DNA from: Ostrinia nubilalis
Lineage: Eukaryota; Arthropoda; Insecta; Lepidoptera; Crambidae
Reading direction: 5' to 3'
NCBI RefSeq assembly: GCF_963855985.1
Contig: NC_087110.1
Span: 6,811,001-6,875,000, forward strand
DNA length: 64,000 bases
The position numbers were made by a program, and so were the translations under genes. Below the pieces are notes generated by a model that ran no database searches, was not told where the DNA came from, and was given only the letters and a program-made list of their open reading frames with translations. Every line of letters begins with the position of its first letter. Position 1 is the stretch's first letter. Below, piece after piece: positions 32,199-43,042 of the stretch.

Positions 32199-33428
32199 TG
32201 AGTTTTGTTTTCAGTTTCGTTATCCACCTTCGCGGTTTCGAAAATGCGTTTATTCTTGAAATTAATGAAACGTCGAAAGATAACTCCCTTCGGCCATAAC
32301 TTCTCGTCCAGATAAAGGTGCATTTTGCACTGCGATACTAGAAACTTATAAGCGTTATGGTCACAATGCCGTTTTATCGATATTTTTTCTAGCTGAACGG
32401 ATTCATGCGTTTTACGTTGTATATAGTCAATGATGTCTGATTCAAGCGTATTTTTATCAACGTTCGTAATAAACATCGGTATTTTTCTATCAGCTGCTCT
32501 AAACTTTTCATGTGTATCCACGTCAACCGTGCCACTTTTACCCTGAAAGAGGTTTTTTTGTACGGCGCCCTTTCCTTTCTACAACAGTCCATTCCTTTGA
32601 CGACTTTATTTTCTGCGCATAAGAGTCATTTTTCGCTACGCAGTCGTCGGGCCGGCCGCACTGTTCATTCGTCTTACTAGCGATAACCCGCACAGATGAC
32701 TCATCGCGCTCAGCTGACCGGTCTTCATCGCCGCAACCGCTAGTCGTTTGAATATCGCTTACATTTGGGACCGTATTACCCTCACATTGCTCTTTATCGA
32801 TAATACTTCTGTAGCGCAAGTTATGTTCACTTTCTGTTGTTCTTGAGTTTTCTCTCTGGAGACTAGTGAACATTGAGTCGTCCAAATGCGATAAGCCCAT
32901 AGGGCCACTATCACGATACGCGCCTCTTTTTATGTTTATTTTTGCCGCCGAGAAAGGAGGTGATGATGAAGTGATCTTATTAGGCTGAAGATAGTCCTTT
33001 TTGATTGCATCTAGTTGTTCAGTTGTAACGTATGAAGATTTAATAATATTTACTTCCGTTTGTAATAATAACAGATCCTTTAACAGCTTTGAGACATCAA
33101 GATGATCGAAAGTTATGGGTGGTAGTTTGTGTAAATCCCTGGCCACAAAAACTGGTAATTCGTCTGGGTCGGTTACCTTGAAAAAGCTTATGATGTCCAA
33201 TAAAGCACGCTGTTCTTTTCCCTTTCCTTTACGTATCGTTCTTCTTAACTCGGTAGACACAGAGTCAAACAACAATTTCTTCGATTTTTCTATTTGTTCA
33301 TTTGAGAAAGCCGAAACACAAATACGGACTAAGCTCTCTTCATCCGCGATTGATACCTTGTTTTGTACGTAGGATAGCAGTTCATCGATCACTATGTTAC
33401 AAGTGTTACATTTCACTGTACACGACAT
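32195..33428 (-). pseudogene. LINE ORF1 (nucleic-acid-binding protein), single frameshift
   Basis: ORF1 of the LINE, about 410 residues if read through. It begins at MSCTVKCNTCN; the frame is open further 5', but those upstream codons lie partly in the target repeat. The first 296 residues run to ERKGRRTKKPLSG and stop. The rest continues in another frame from DTHEKFRAADRKIPMF to the stop at 32195. The slip lies near 32540-32555, next to an A7 run, consistent with a one-base change. The N-terminal half (CxxC, then a helical region with KVTDPDELPVF and FDHLDVSKLLKDL) matches an ORF1 type I recall from lepidopteran LINEs. The C-terminal part is basic and probably binds RNA. A sequencing error in the homopolymer is possible; otherwise this copy is not autonomous. 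Confidence 0.8.
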
Positions 33429-33565
33429 TTCTTTACGAGTACTGCCACTGGTCACTGGCGACAACGTAAATCGATAGCAAAAGCGACCGCGTCCGTCACT
33501 TGAGGGTGCGCGAGCGCGACTGCGAATTGAGAACCTCCTCCTTTTTTGAAGTCGGTTGAAAATAG

Positions 33566-34512
33566 TATAAAACCGTCGCCTTAGCTTCATTTTTATTTAA
33601 ATTCTGGAGGCGTTTCAATCATTATGCTCACTTCACACTTCATATAAAAAGTAAGATACTCTTATAACGAGAGAACTTTTTTAAGGTAGAGGAAAGGTTC
33701 GAATAAGCCAAGAGGCGGTGGCGGCACGTCTGCGTTTAGTGGGCAGGCTATTGGGTCCGGTGGATTCAAGCAATTCTCGTTGCTTTAGAAATTCTTTTTC
33801 ACTACTTTAAGGTATCTTTTGTAACGATTTCGAAAAGAGTTTGTACATTTAAGAAACCTTGGGAATTCTAATGGATTTTAATGAAGTTGCGGTCATGTAA
33901 CTCAAAAAGTATCTAAGATTTATTACGATTATTCTAGCACCAGCAACGTTTTAGACGTCACGTATTTTTTAATAATACAAAACACTGGTTTGTTAACTTC
34001 AGTCGACACTAGTGGATCAACAGTGCATCTTTATTTTAGTGCTATTGCAATTCCTCATTTCGAGTTAAACTTTTGCCTTAAAGTAATAAAAAGGTGGGGT
34101 ATAGAAGTTATAGAGTGACAAAGTTTGTATGAAAAACTCGTCAATAAACTTGTGACTTTTACCTGTTACGAGGTGGGAATTTTTAATAATGTTCGTTTAA
34201 AAGTAGGAGGAAGTTTGAAGAAATATAAGACGGAAATCTATTTCAAGTTTAAATCTATGAAATTTTATAAAACTTTAACAATTTAAATTATACATGAAAC
34301 TAAGACCATTATTCTTTCATGTCTCTCCTATCACAGAATGCAAGTGTCAGTATTGCACAATATGCATTCACAACCGCTCACTTGTTAGACACTAGCAGTG
34401 CAAGCAATCACAGTTTCCAGATTAAATTCTGAATAATTCAAGAACTACGTCCTAACCAGATTTCCACATAGAAAACTTTGCTTTTTTCGAAATGTGTCCC
34501 CAGCATAGCCTA
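33566..34512. other. No gene recognised
   Basis: AT-rich non-coding sequence downstream of the LINE target repeat. Nothing supportable seen. Confidence 0.4.
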
Positions 34513-35141
34513 GATACACTTGGCGTCAAAAAAATCGCGCCTCCTGCGACAAAAACTTGTAAGGATAAAGCACACTCATAAACCCGGAAACGGATCGTAA
34601 CCGTATCAACTCGAATGAAACTCCGTACAGCAACGCACACTTATCCGCACCGTAACGTAAACGTCTTGCCTCGCGACGAAAGGTGTTACGATGTTGATCA
34701 GGTTGATAAATGTGCCATGATCACCACCAATATTGGTATCATTTGAAAGCCCAGTTCTAAACTTCATTTCATTAAAGGAAAGGTTGGTTGGTACTCGAGA
34801 AATGTGTCTTTACGCTTGAACCAATTTCCATGGTTATAAAACGGTTAAATTGGGATTAATCGGTATCCGTCTGATAAAGAGTGCACGTTAGATCATTATT
34901 TGGTTTTATAACCACAACATTTGCTCTAATAGGCTGCCTCTGTGATGGGCAGCCTTGGATTTTTTCAAGTCACGATACTTACCTGTTAATTTTATTTCAA
35001 AATTAATTGTTAAAGTTTATTTATAAGGCTTTCAAATAGCGCCAATATTGGTGGAGCACCTTAAGATCCTGATACCTATTAGAGGATAATCTTTGAAGTT
35101 ATTGTCGGGAAGTGCAATATTTTTGACGCCGAGTGTATTTT
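34513..35141. mobile_element. MITE family X, copy 2, containing MITE family V
   Basis: Ends GATACACTTGGCGTC and GACGCCGAGTGTATTT; shared internal TCATTTGAAAGCCCAGTTCT and TTATTTGGTTTTATAACCAC. A second MITE occupies about 34569-34716. Confidence 0.72.
34569..34716. mobile_element. MITE family V (AACCCGGAAAGGGATCG), nested
   Basis: GCACACTCATAAACCCGGAAA at the left, GTTGATAAATGTGCC at the right. The body CCGCACCGTAACGTAAACG is shared with 46311-46643, 49262-49457 and 57363-57930. Confidence 0.65.
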
Positions 35142-35987
35142 CGCACGGAAAAACCCTGCAACACTTGAAATATTCATAAGCCTGCAACTGAAACTTATTA
35201 CAGTTACTACTGTTTGCAAGCTCAGCATTTTACTTGAAGCTCTTAGAAAAGTCTTTCTCATAAAGCTTTAATTATTCATGACGTCTTGATTAATGGTTAA
35301 AACAAAGTTGGATTTTATTCTCCAGTTGCAGTAATGAAAAGTATTAATTCTTAGTTTTTTTAATTGTATATTTTATGACTTTCCACTGTAGAAAAATATT
35401 ACGATGCTCTTTTATTTTATTAAGACGCCTGCAAAAGCATTGTTTCCTTCTTTAAAATCAACTTCTTCTTTTCGTCTCTAGAGTATTTATGACCCTTGCT
35501 TTTCTTTGACCATGCTGGCGGTAATATCTTAATTGATTGATTACTTAGAAGTTGTATAAGTAAATCATATTTTTATGAAGAACTAAAGGTTACTAAACAC
35601 TTCTTATTTAATAAAATTATGTAACAACAATCAAATGGTCAGAAACTATAAATTAAATTCTACAGTCTAACTTGAATACTTCAAGCGAATTAACAACCTT
35701 TCACTGAACAGCAATTTTATATTAAGGACTTTACAATTAAACTGGTGTATAGTTCAAAATAAATACACAGACAATGTCGCTAAGTATGATACTCTCGACA
35801 GCATTAGTAAATAATAACGTCGTCAAAATATACCAAAAACCGTCGAGCACAAAAGCCGAAAAGTCTATTCAACATTAATACGGCGACAATGAGGTTCTTA
35901 ACAGTCGCAATTAAGCGAACAAAGCTGGTTCAAGCAAAACCCCTAATGTTCGGCTCGTTCCTCAGACAATGTGTTTGTTATCGAGGT

Positions 35988-36305
35988 AGGGGAGACCGGG
36001 CCTCTGTTGTAACAGAGGAGAGCTGTTGTTACAAAGTCGATTTTGGAAATATTAACTATCAGCGAGCTCGCAATAGTGCGTATTTGTTAGAACTAACTGA
36101 ACTAAAAACGCGCACTGTTAATAAGTTAAAAAATATCGTTCGTTTGTTTCAACCAAATAACATCCACTGCCGGACAAAAAGCCTTCCTCGAGGATTTCCA
36201 CAACTACTGGTCCTGCTGCGCCGCCCGAATCCAGGCATCTCCTGTCCCAAAAAATCGACAATGTCACAACTTTCCTCTGTTACAACTCACCTCTATCTCC
36301 CCTAA
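35988..36305. mobile_element. MITE with GTTGTAACAGAGGA ends, split by an RTE end
   Basis: GGGGAGACCGGGCCTCTGTT and GTAACAGAGGA at the left are mirrored by TCCTCTGTTACAACTC and TCTCCCC at the right. The RTE end at 36138-36246 is inside. Confidence 0.55.
36138..36246 (-). repeat. RTE LINE 3' end, (GTTC) tail
   Basis: CGTTCGTTTGTTTCAACC, ACATCCACTGCCGGACAAAA and GGATTTCCACAAC. Confidence 0.68.
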
Positions 36306-36530
36306 GGGTATTTGCAAGAAGGCACAGCGTGGTCCCACTGTGTGGAAAATAATGAGGTAATGTTTCATGTTGAAAGAAAATATAACAGACTTGATACATT
36401 TAGGGTTAAACAGGATTTTGGGATAGTCATTGGTATCTTATATCAATGGATTGCTTTCTACCCCTGAGGCAATTAAAATTATTACAAGGACAGTGTTATT
36501 CACTTTTCCAATTCAACGTGAGTAATTCAA

Positions 36531-36664
36531 CATCATCTTCATCATTTCAGCTACAGGACGTCCACTTCTGAACATAGGCCTCCCCCATTGATTTCCACAT
36601 CGCCCGGTTGGTAGCGGTCTATTATCCAGCGCCTTCCTTTTACCATTATGAGGTCGTGATGCGT
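36531..36664 (-). repeat. RTE LINE 3' end, CATCAT tail
   Basis: CATCTTCATCATTTCAGC, GAACATAGGCCTCCCCCATTG, CATCGCCCGGTTGGTAGCGG and CCAGCGCCTTCC. Confidence 0.78.
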
Positions 36665-38040
36665 AAATAATTATCTACAATGAACATTTTTATAACTTTT
36701 TGTAATTTTTTTCTGAATAAAGTAACTGACTACGTAGTGACTACCAAACAACACGTCGCATAAATAAAGAAAGAGAACGAAAGGGAAATAAACAATAATT
36801 CAAATATTAAAAACGGTGCCACCAACAGAAACAAGAAACGAAATTACGGAATTCACAGCTACACAGTTGAATCGTAAATTTTATAACTTCCATTCGTTTT
36901 AGCGAGGAATAAAATTTGAACTTCTTTACAACATTCATCAAGCCGTCATGAGCAAAGCTTTTGAATAATAAAAATCTTCGCCGCCAGCTAAACTGGGAAC
37001 TTTCTCAGTGACATGCTCCCAACGGTTTTTATAACTTCATTATAACTGATACGATGTAATTTGGAACATTTATTTTTATTGCTGGGACTACGTTTCCTGA
37101 TGCCGATGGTTATTGCGATGTTTTATTCAGGCTCTTGCTATAAACGAATAAAATTAATTAAAACCTTTTGATAGAATACACTGGTATTTATTTATGCCTA
37201 TGTCTAGAGTACCTGGATGATTTATTTCCAAAAAAAGGCTGTTTTCGGAACATTTTCGTTTCTGGAACTATCAATTAACATTTATGAATACATAATGTTT
37301 GTTTTAATGTTGTGGAATGACTGTAATGGACTGAATTTAACCAGAACAGGACATTTTTGGGTTGACACTAGTATAGCAATAATTTTAAAATCGAATTTCA
37401 GTATTATTTTTTATTAATAAATTATAAAAGAGTTAGCGAAACGCTCAGTGCGAGCTGGTGATAGTGGAAGTAATGATAATACCAAAATTGGGGGAAAAAT
37501 CTGAAGCGTTTTCGAGGCTTGTACTTGAAAAACAATTATCGTTACCACCTTGTGGTGGTTGGTGAACACAAGTGGAATTTTCGAGTGTTAACACAACCCG
37601 AATTCCTTTTTATTCAACGTGATTAATAATACAATCACCCACATCATCGCATCGTCGACATAAAATTCCCCAAAACCAAACTCCGAAACACGCCGACCGC
37701 TAAACTCTGCCCATTGTGTTCAAACTCGAACAACAGTTAATCACTTAACTTTTCAATAACGCCGCACCTACCACCGAGAAATTTGATGTATACGATGATA
37801 ATATATGTGGGGAATGAATATTTTCTCTTAAATAATATAGCGTACGTAGTAGGTTCCAACTGAAATTTTATGTACGCATCAGATACTTATATTATTGCCA
37901 TAGAAGGCTGGCCCAATAGATTTTCCAGATGAGCAAAATTTCTTAGACGGGCCACGGCTTTTTAAAAATCAAAGCAAAAGCTAAATTAAGACCATTTATA
38001 GGTAGTACCACGCGCCGGCTAATTCGCTGGCGGGCATGCC
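36665..38040. other. No gene recognised
   Basis: AT-rich sequence. CTTGTGGTGGTTGGTGAACAC stands out near 37552 but no feature could be assigned. Confidence 0.4.
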
Positions 38041-38201
38041 TTAAGGCTGGTCCAGACATCACCGTATCCGATCACCGTATTGCATCATTGTATCATGATA
38101 CGTATATTCATTACCCGTCCACATAAGCGATCATGATACGCGTCGACGATACGGATACGGTGATCGGATCGGTAAAATGATCATGTCTGGACCCGGCTTT
38201 A
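38041..38201. mobile_element. MITE (GGCTGGTCCAGACAT ends)
   Basis: TAAGGCTGGTCCAGACATCA is mirrored by ATGTCTGGACCCGGCTTTA. Internal ATCACCGTAT and ATACGGTGAT repeats, and CATGATACG/CGATCATGATACG, make it self-complementary almost throughout. Confidence 0.75.
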
Positions 38202-38282
38202 GTGGGCCACTGTGGCCCGCGTGCCTGGGTTTGGTCAGCCTTCCCATAGATGCCAGGATGCCTGGTAATCCTGTACTATCTT

Positions 38283-38400
38283 TCAAATTCAAATTTATTT
38301 ATTCAAGAGTAACTAAGACAAACCAGAACAAGAAAACAATATTATTATCTTGCAATATTATATTGATTAGAGCAAAGCCTTTCATTTTAGGATAAGCAAA
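38283..38400. repeat. LINE tail-like fragment
   Basis: CAAATTCAAATTTATTTATTC followed by AAGAGTAAC resembles the 3' terminal region of the LINE at 29292 (TTTATTTATTCAAGTAAC). Confidence 0.4.
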
Positions 38401-38401
38401 C

Positions 38402-39376
38402 GCTCTTCCTACAGCGAAAGTCACAGAAATCTAAACGTAATTTTCCTATCCCTTAAACAATGAAATATCTACAGTCCATGAAACGTTCAATACCAAGTTC
38501 CATCTGAATACCTTCACTTAGAATGTAGCAAATAATTTGTATAAATTAGTCTACAAAAGATGATTACCTTCGAATTAAAATCGCACCTACCCAAATGAAA
38601 GAGGAGTTGTGAACTTGCGAGATGTTGCAAGAAAATTTTAATCCTTAGATTGTTCCGGCTCCCCCCTCCTAAAGGGGGACCCTAATTTATCTGTCTTCCA
38701 CTCCGATTACTTAAACGCCCGAAATGATTCGCTCCATTAACTTCTTGTGTTACATTTGAAGGCTGCAAGGAAATTTTTGTTTAGAACATTTCAATGTCAT
38801 TGGATATTTTTGCCGGGAATCAGATTGGAGGTTTTTGGGCTGTTATTTGATTTGATTCTTTGATACTTTTATTCGTATAAGTATAATACAGATAATTTTA
38901 TTCATATCCTCAAGAGAAATTATTAAAACGTTTAATACTTTTGGAAACTTTTTGTAATTTGGTACCATCTCGAAATTATTCTCAATTCTACAATTAAATC
39001 AAGATTTTTCTACTAATTTTGGTTATTTTTATTGGGTTCGAGTAATTCTATTCTACTAACAACGAACAATCAAATCAATAGATTTTGCAAATCAGTTTCT
39101 CCGAAAATACTAATACTGATTTATTTCGTTACCTTGTAAAAAGGTAAAATATACATAACATAACAAACTTATACAGCAGACACATACATTACGGTGAAAG
39201 AAAAACGCCGACTCACAATTATGGTGTCCCAAAAGTATTTTCTTGCTAATCAGTACAAGTTCGGGCAGTTAATCATTTGCTTGGGGAATTTCGGTTTTGT
39301 GACGACAAGAACGTTAGGGTTGCGGTTTTATGGTGTCTTCTAATTACTGGTCATTATCATCTGAGATATGAGCGAG
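38402..39376. other. No gene recognised
   Basis: AT-rich sequence without supportable feature. Confidence 0.4.
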
Positions 39377-39929
39377 TAAAGGCCGATTCACACATATCAG
39401 TGAAGTCACAGTTCAGGCTCAGTACCGGCACAGTGTGAAATATTCTTTCATACAGTTTCTATGAACGCATCCCCACTTGTCAGTGTCAGTGTCACAAGCT
39501 ACAGTTCCGTTACAGTGTCCGTTCAGTTTAGTATCAGTGCTACAGTGTTGCGTCAGTGAAATATTTTGAATATTTTAAAATGTCAGAGAGCTATTTCAAT
39601 AAGTTATTTTGTTTTTGATACCGCGGCGGCGTCCGTGATCCGACAATAAATATCGTCGTCAACGAATACGTCCGTGATTGCCGGTGTCGGCACTGACACT
39701 GAGAGCACTGTGTCGTCACTGACAAGTGGGGATGCGTTCATAGAAACTGTATGAAAGAATATTTCGCACTGTCAGGCCTGGCTCACTCCGCGCGGTACAT
39801 CCGATAATTACCTACAGCGAAGCGCCCCGCCGGCGGGTATTATATCAGTCGAGTGTCACGCGCGCGCCCGTCAGGTCGCTGGCGCGTTGTAGTATGTACC
39901 TAATTCTATGATCGAAGTATTATTTAAAA

Positions 39930-40035
39930 ATGGACATAAATAGAAAGAAATATTGTGCGGCGTTCGTGTGTTTAAATTCGAAAAGAAATCTACACCGGAT
40001 TTATATTTTTTTTCGCTTCCCAAAGATGCTGAAAG
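39930..40035 (+). pseudogene. THAP-domain exon of copy 2, one-base frameshift
   Basis: From the ATG the frame gives MDINRKKYCAAFVCLNSK. After a one-base slip in the CGAAAAG stretch the next frame gives STPDLYFFSLPKDAER, ending exactly at a GTATGT donor. Tyr-Cys-x4-Cys followed by FF-x-LPKD-x-ER is the conserved N-terminal half of THAP domains. The second Cys and the His of the zinc site would lie on the next exon, which I could not identify. Confidence 0.78.
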
Positions 40036-40119
40036 GTATGTTGGCCATGTAGGTAATCAATAATTCTTAGGATAGTAGTATAGGAACCTAACCTACCATG
40101 ACTACTGCTCAGAATGCGT

Positions 40120-40183
40120 TCGTTCGTTACAGCCAAATGACGTCCACTGCTGGACAAAGGCCTCTCCCAAGGTTTTCCATAAT
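40120..40183 (-). mobile_element. 64-bp RTE-type LINE end with 8-bp target duplication
   Basis: Contains the canonical CCAAATGACGTCCACTGCTG segment with a (GTTC)n tail. Flanked by GAATGCGT at 40112-40119 and 40184-40191. It is the innermost of three nested insertions at this locus. Confidence 0.85.
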
Positions 40184-40692
40184 GAATGCGTACTTACCTA
40201 CATACGTACCTCATTACATATAAGTAGATTAATTAATTTTTCACTAGACAGCTACCCTAACAGCGGAAGAAGAGTTCAGAGGCACGCGATAGAAAGAGAT
40301 AAAACTTGTAGGTGAATAAAATTGTAGGTACATAGTGCTGTGCGAGCTGAATTCCACTGTATCGCGTCGTAGCAAGACTCGCATTTATTTAAATCGTCTT
40401 GCGGAGTAATCCTTCTGTACCTGTACTATTACTTATTCTGTGGCACTGTGCCGGTACTGAGCCTGAACTGTGACTTCCCTGATATGTGTGAATCGGCCTT
40501 AATTGCCCTTTATAACCTCAAGGGCGTTGACTTCAGTTTAATCCGAGACATTTGTGGCAGGTCCCGGATTAGTGTCAAGCGGGTGTCGGATGGTGTTAAA
40601 AGTGGCCTGTAGGCTTCCACGCTCTCTCTTATTTGTCTCTTGTGTCGGCGTAGTTGACACGCTTGGCTACTACTAAGAATTTATATGAAAGA

Positions 40693-40800
40693 CTAGCTTT
40701 TGTCCGCGGCTTCACCCGCGTGAAATTTCGTTTGTCATGTCATTAATTAATTATATAGCCTATTTATGTTATTGCCTTCGCATTTATAATATTAGTAGGA
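40693..40800 (-). mobile_element. Helitron, 108-bp internally deleted copy
   Basis: On the minus strand it starts TCCTACTAATATTATAAATG and ends ACGCGGGTGAAGCCGCGGAC plus AAAAGCTAG. Most of the body is missing. Confidence 0.72.
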
Positions 40801-40803
40801 TTT

Positions 40804-40923
40804 ATGCCCGTTTTTACCATCAATCCCCAATTTTCAAGTGACCCCTATATGGTAACATTTAACAGAAATTTTGTTTTGATAGGCGTCACTTAAAAATTAG
40901 GGATTGATGGTGAAAACGGGCAT
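40804..40923. mobile_element. 120-bp foldback MITE
   Basis: ATGCCCGTTTTTACCATCAA and CCCCAATTTTCAAGTGAC are mirrored by GTCACTTAAAAATTAGGGA and TTGATGGTGAAAACGGGCAT. The loop is short (about 30 bp). Confidence 0.8.
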
Positions 40924-41680
40924 TACAGACCTTTTACGGCGTTCGCTTAACCTTAAGTAAGTCTTACAACTACTGAAATAGAACATGATTTTACACTTGA
41001 AAATCGATTTCCTTATAATTTTAATACCCATTTGCTTCCGTTACAAACGCCTGACGATTACTATAAACAAAAACAAGACATTCTTTCTAATAATCATGTC
41101 CTGAAAATATACCAAAAGTATAAAGACAATGGTTTTCGTAGAAATAAAATGGTAATGTCCTCTACTCATGATCTTTCTTTCTTACCTATACCACTGTTAT
41201 GTCCATAATATGTAAGACCGACAGTCTTTGTGTGATGTCCATTATAAAAGTGTTTCTTTCTTTCATGACTTTACCACACTTTCCATGTCACATAAATGTG
41301 TATTTTATCTAGATTTTTATCAATAAAAGCCTGTGGTTAGAATTCTAAAGCCACAAAGCACGTTTCATTCGGTCAACGACGCAGATCGACCGAAGACTTT
41401 GCAGAAGTTAAATTGTTCTTATTGAACAGTTTTATTTCACTTCTATTGCAATTAAGAAACACGCAAACTCATTTAACTTAGCTGTGGTTGAGTGGGCTAG
41501 TCACAAGTGCACTAGAATGGATAAATTGGTTTCTGTAAATAACGAACTGAAGAACCATATAATATCAACTTGTTTCTTTATTTCGAATCATTTAGCAAAC
41601 TTCATTTTATGCCTCAACTTATTTTTGTTTATTTGTATCCAGATGGCTATATTGTAGACGTAGTATGGTATAGGAAGACA
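40924..41680. other. No gene recognised
   Basis: AT-rich, nothing supportable. CATGTCACATAAATGTG near 41285 is a small imperfect palindrome. Confidence 0.4.
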
Positions 41681-41835
41681 GTGTGGGCAAGCTCCCCACT
41701 AGGTGGACCGACGTTCTAGTGAAGGTCGCGGGAAGTTACCTGGATGCAGACAGCGCATGGCCGCTCATTATGAAAATCCCAGGGGAGGTCTTTGTCCAGC
41801 AGTGGACGTCATTTGACTGAAACAAACGAACGAAC
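41681..41835 (+). repeat. RTE LINE 3' end, (GAAC)n tail, plus orientation
   Basis: CCCACTAGGTGGACCGACG, GAAGGTCGCGGGAAGTTACC, TTTGTCCAGCAGTGGACGTC, CTGAAACAAACGAACGAAC. Confidence 0.8.
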
Positions 41836-42431
41836 TATATTACCTACTTGCGTACAAATGATGTTAAATAGAATATTTATAGTATACCAACTCCAGAGAT
41901 AAAACTAAAAATGTGAATACCGTCATGATATTAGAATGTCCCAGACAAATGAATTGAGTTCGAGAAGGACGAGTATGTTTCTCAATATCCTTCCTTTCTT
42001 CAAAGAAAGTATGTACTTACATTACTATTTCCGACTGTCTTGTTCTTATTCTAAGAATAGAAATCTCTAGGGATAATCTTCATAAGTTATTGACTTCTTT
42101 TTCTACTATAGCGTGGGATGTGACAAATGGGGTTCAACCCAGGGTGAAAGGGTGAAACCCTGTTCGCCATCAGTTACTAGGTGGAAGTCAAATGTCTTAC
42201 ACAATTCAAAGGTCAGACATTATTTTCAAGTCACCAAAATTCGTGACAAATGACGTGGTAATGATAATCAATCAGGTTTATTCAAAACCTAAAAACCCTT
42301 ACTAAAGGCCCGTAAGGTTTATTCTCATAAATAAAACTCTGGATACTTAACTTGCTCATTATATTGCCTCATTTTAAATAGAATTAATAACTAGAGAAAA
42401 GGACGAACGAAGAGAGAGTATCTACATCTTA

Positions 42432-42652
42432 AAGGCCGGCAACGCACCTGTAACGCCCCTGGGACTGCGGGTGTCTATGGGCGACGGTAATCACTTACCA
42501 TCAGCCAGGCTAAGATGCACGCCGTGATATACTTTATCGACGTCAAAATGTATGGGCAAAATCGATAAAATGGCGTGATAACCGCTTATCGCGGCGCGCA
42601 TCTTAGGCCTACAGGTGATCCGTTGCTCGTTTGCCACCTGTGACATAAAAAA
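42432..42652 (+). repeat. LINE/SINE 3' end (CTGCGGGTGTCTATGGGCG), interrupted
   Basis: GACTGCGGGTGTCTATGGGC and CACTTACCATCAG, then after the insert GTGATCCGTTGCTCGTTTGCC and a short A-run. Compare 13017-13122. Confidence 0.72.
42505..42614. mobile_element. 110-bp MITE nested in the 3' end above
   Basis: CCAGGCTAAGATGC at the left mirrored by GCATCTTAGGCCT at the right. CAG occurs at both edges (possible 3-bp duplication). The uninterrupted relative at 13069-13090 gives the empty site. Confidence 0.72.
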
Positions 42653-42760
42653 ACTTAGCGTAGAAGTCTGCGCGCGTCCTTCAATCTGACGTTTTTAGGG
42701 TGACATTGACATTACAGTGACAGCAGCTCATTTACTATGACGTAATCCTACTTCCTACTA

Positions 42761-42995
42761 TCCTACTTCCTACTTAATATTATAAATGCGAAAGTTTGGA
42801 TGTCATGATGTCTGGATGTTTGGATGTCTGGGTGTCTGGATGTTTGTTACTCTTTTCACGCAAAAACTACTGAACGGATTTTGTTGAAACTTTACAGTAT
42901 TACTGTTTATAACCCAGATTAACATATAGGCTATAATTTATGACGATCTGTGACATACCAAATTTCACGCGGGTGAAACCGCGGGCAAAAGCTAG
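42761..42995 (+). mobile_element. Helitron, plus orientation, subfamily with GGATGTCT repeats
   Basis: Starts near TCCTACTTCC...TAATATTATAAATGCG and ends CACGCGGGTGAAACCGCGGGC plus AAAAGCTAG, then T. Internal GATGTCTGGATGTTTGGATG iterations. The same subfamily is at 60261-60464. The left edge is uncertain because the TCCTACTTCC motif is repeated. Confidence 0.72.
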
Positions 42996-43042
42996 TAGGA
43001 ACATAATACCAAAGGGACCAAGTTATGATTCGCCTGCAACAC

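Larger units (their letters stand above)
29292..33522 (-). mobile_element. Full-length LINE (CR1/Jockey-like non-LTR retrotransposon), about 4.2 kb
   Basis: A minus-strand element flanked by the 6-bp direct repeat CGAATT (29286-29291 and 33523-33528). It carries ORF1 and ORF2 overlapping by the four bases ATGA. Its 3' end has AATAAATAAATTATATT and a short (ATT)n tail, not a poly(A). The target is another repeat: the sequence left of 29291 and right of 33528 joins into a common AAGTCGGTT...GAGGAGGTTCTCAATTCG-type repeat. Both ends are therefore defined and the copy does not look 5' truncated. ORF2 is open throughout; ORF1 has one frameshift. Clade assignment rests on general ORF2 layout (APE endonuclease then RT, no RNase H seen) and the microsatellite-like tail, and is tentative. 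Confidence 0.88.
39773..40442 (+). mobile_element. THAP-exon DNA element, copy 2 (inside a MITE)
   Basis: Starts CAGGCCTGGCTCACTCCGCG and ends CTATTACTTATTCTGTG. Flanked by the 7-bp direct repeat GCACTGT (39766-39772 and 40443-40449). The uninterrupted arm of the host MITE supplies the empty-site sequence. It contains a CpG-rich leader, a THAP exon and about 400 bp of unrecognised interior, including a 64-bp RTE insertion. It is more diverged from copies 1 and 3 than they are from each other, so it is probably a subfamily. Confidence 0.82.
39380..40499. mobile_element. Foldback MITE with TAA target duplication (PIF/Harbinger-like), split by a THAP element
   Basis: Outer termini AGGCCGATTCACACATATCAG and its inverted form at 40479-40499, flanked by TAA on both sides (39377-39379 and 40500-40502). 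Inverted arms of about 110 bp can be followed through CAGTACCGGCACAGTG and GGATGCGTTCATAGAAACTG. The right arm is interrupted at 39773-40442. Three-base TWA duplications are typical of PIF/Harbinger; no transposase is present. Confidence 0.78.

Noticed and set aside
35889..36305. 138-codon plus-strand frame
   Set aside because: It runs through a MITE arm and an RTE end; no protein family resemblance.
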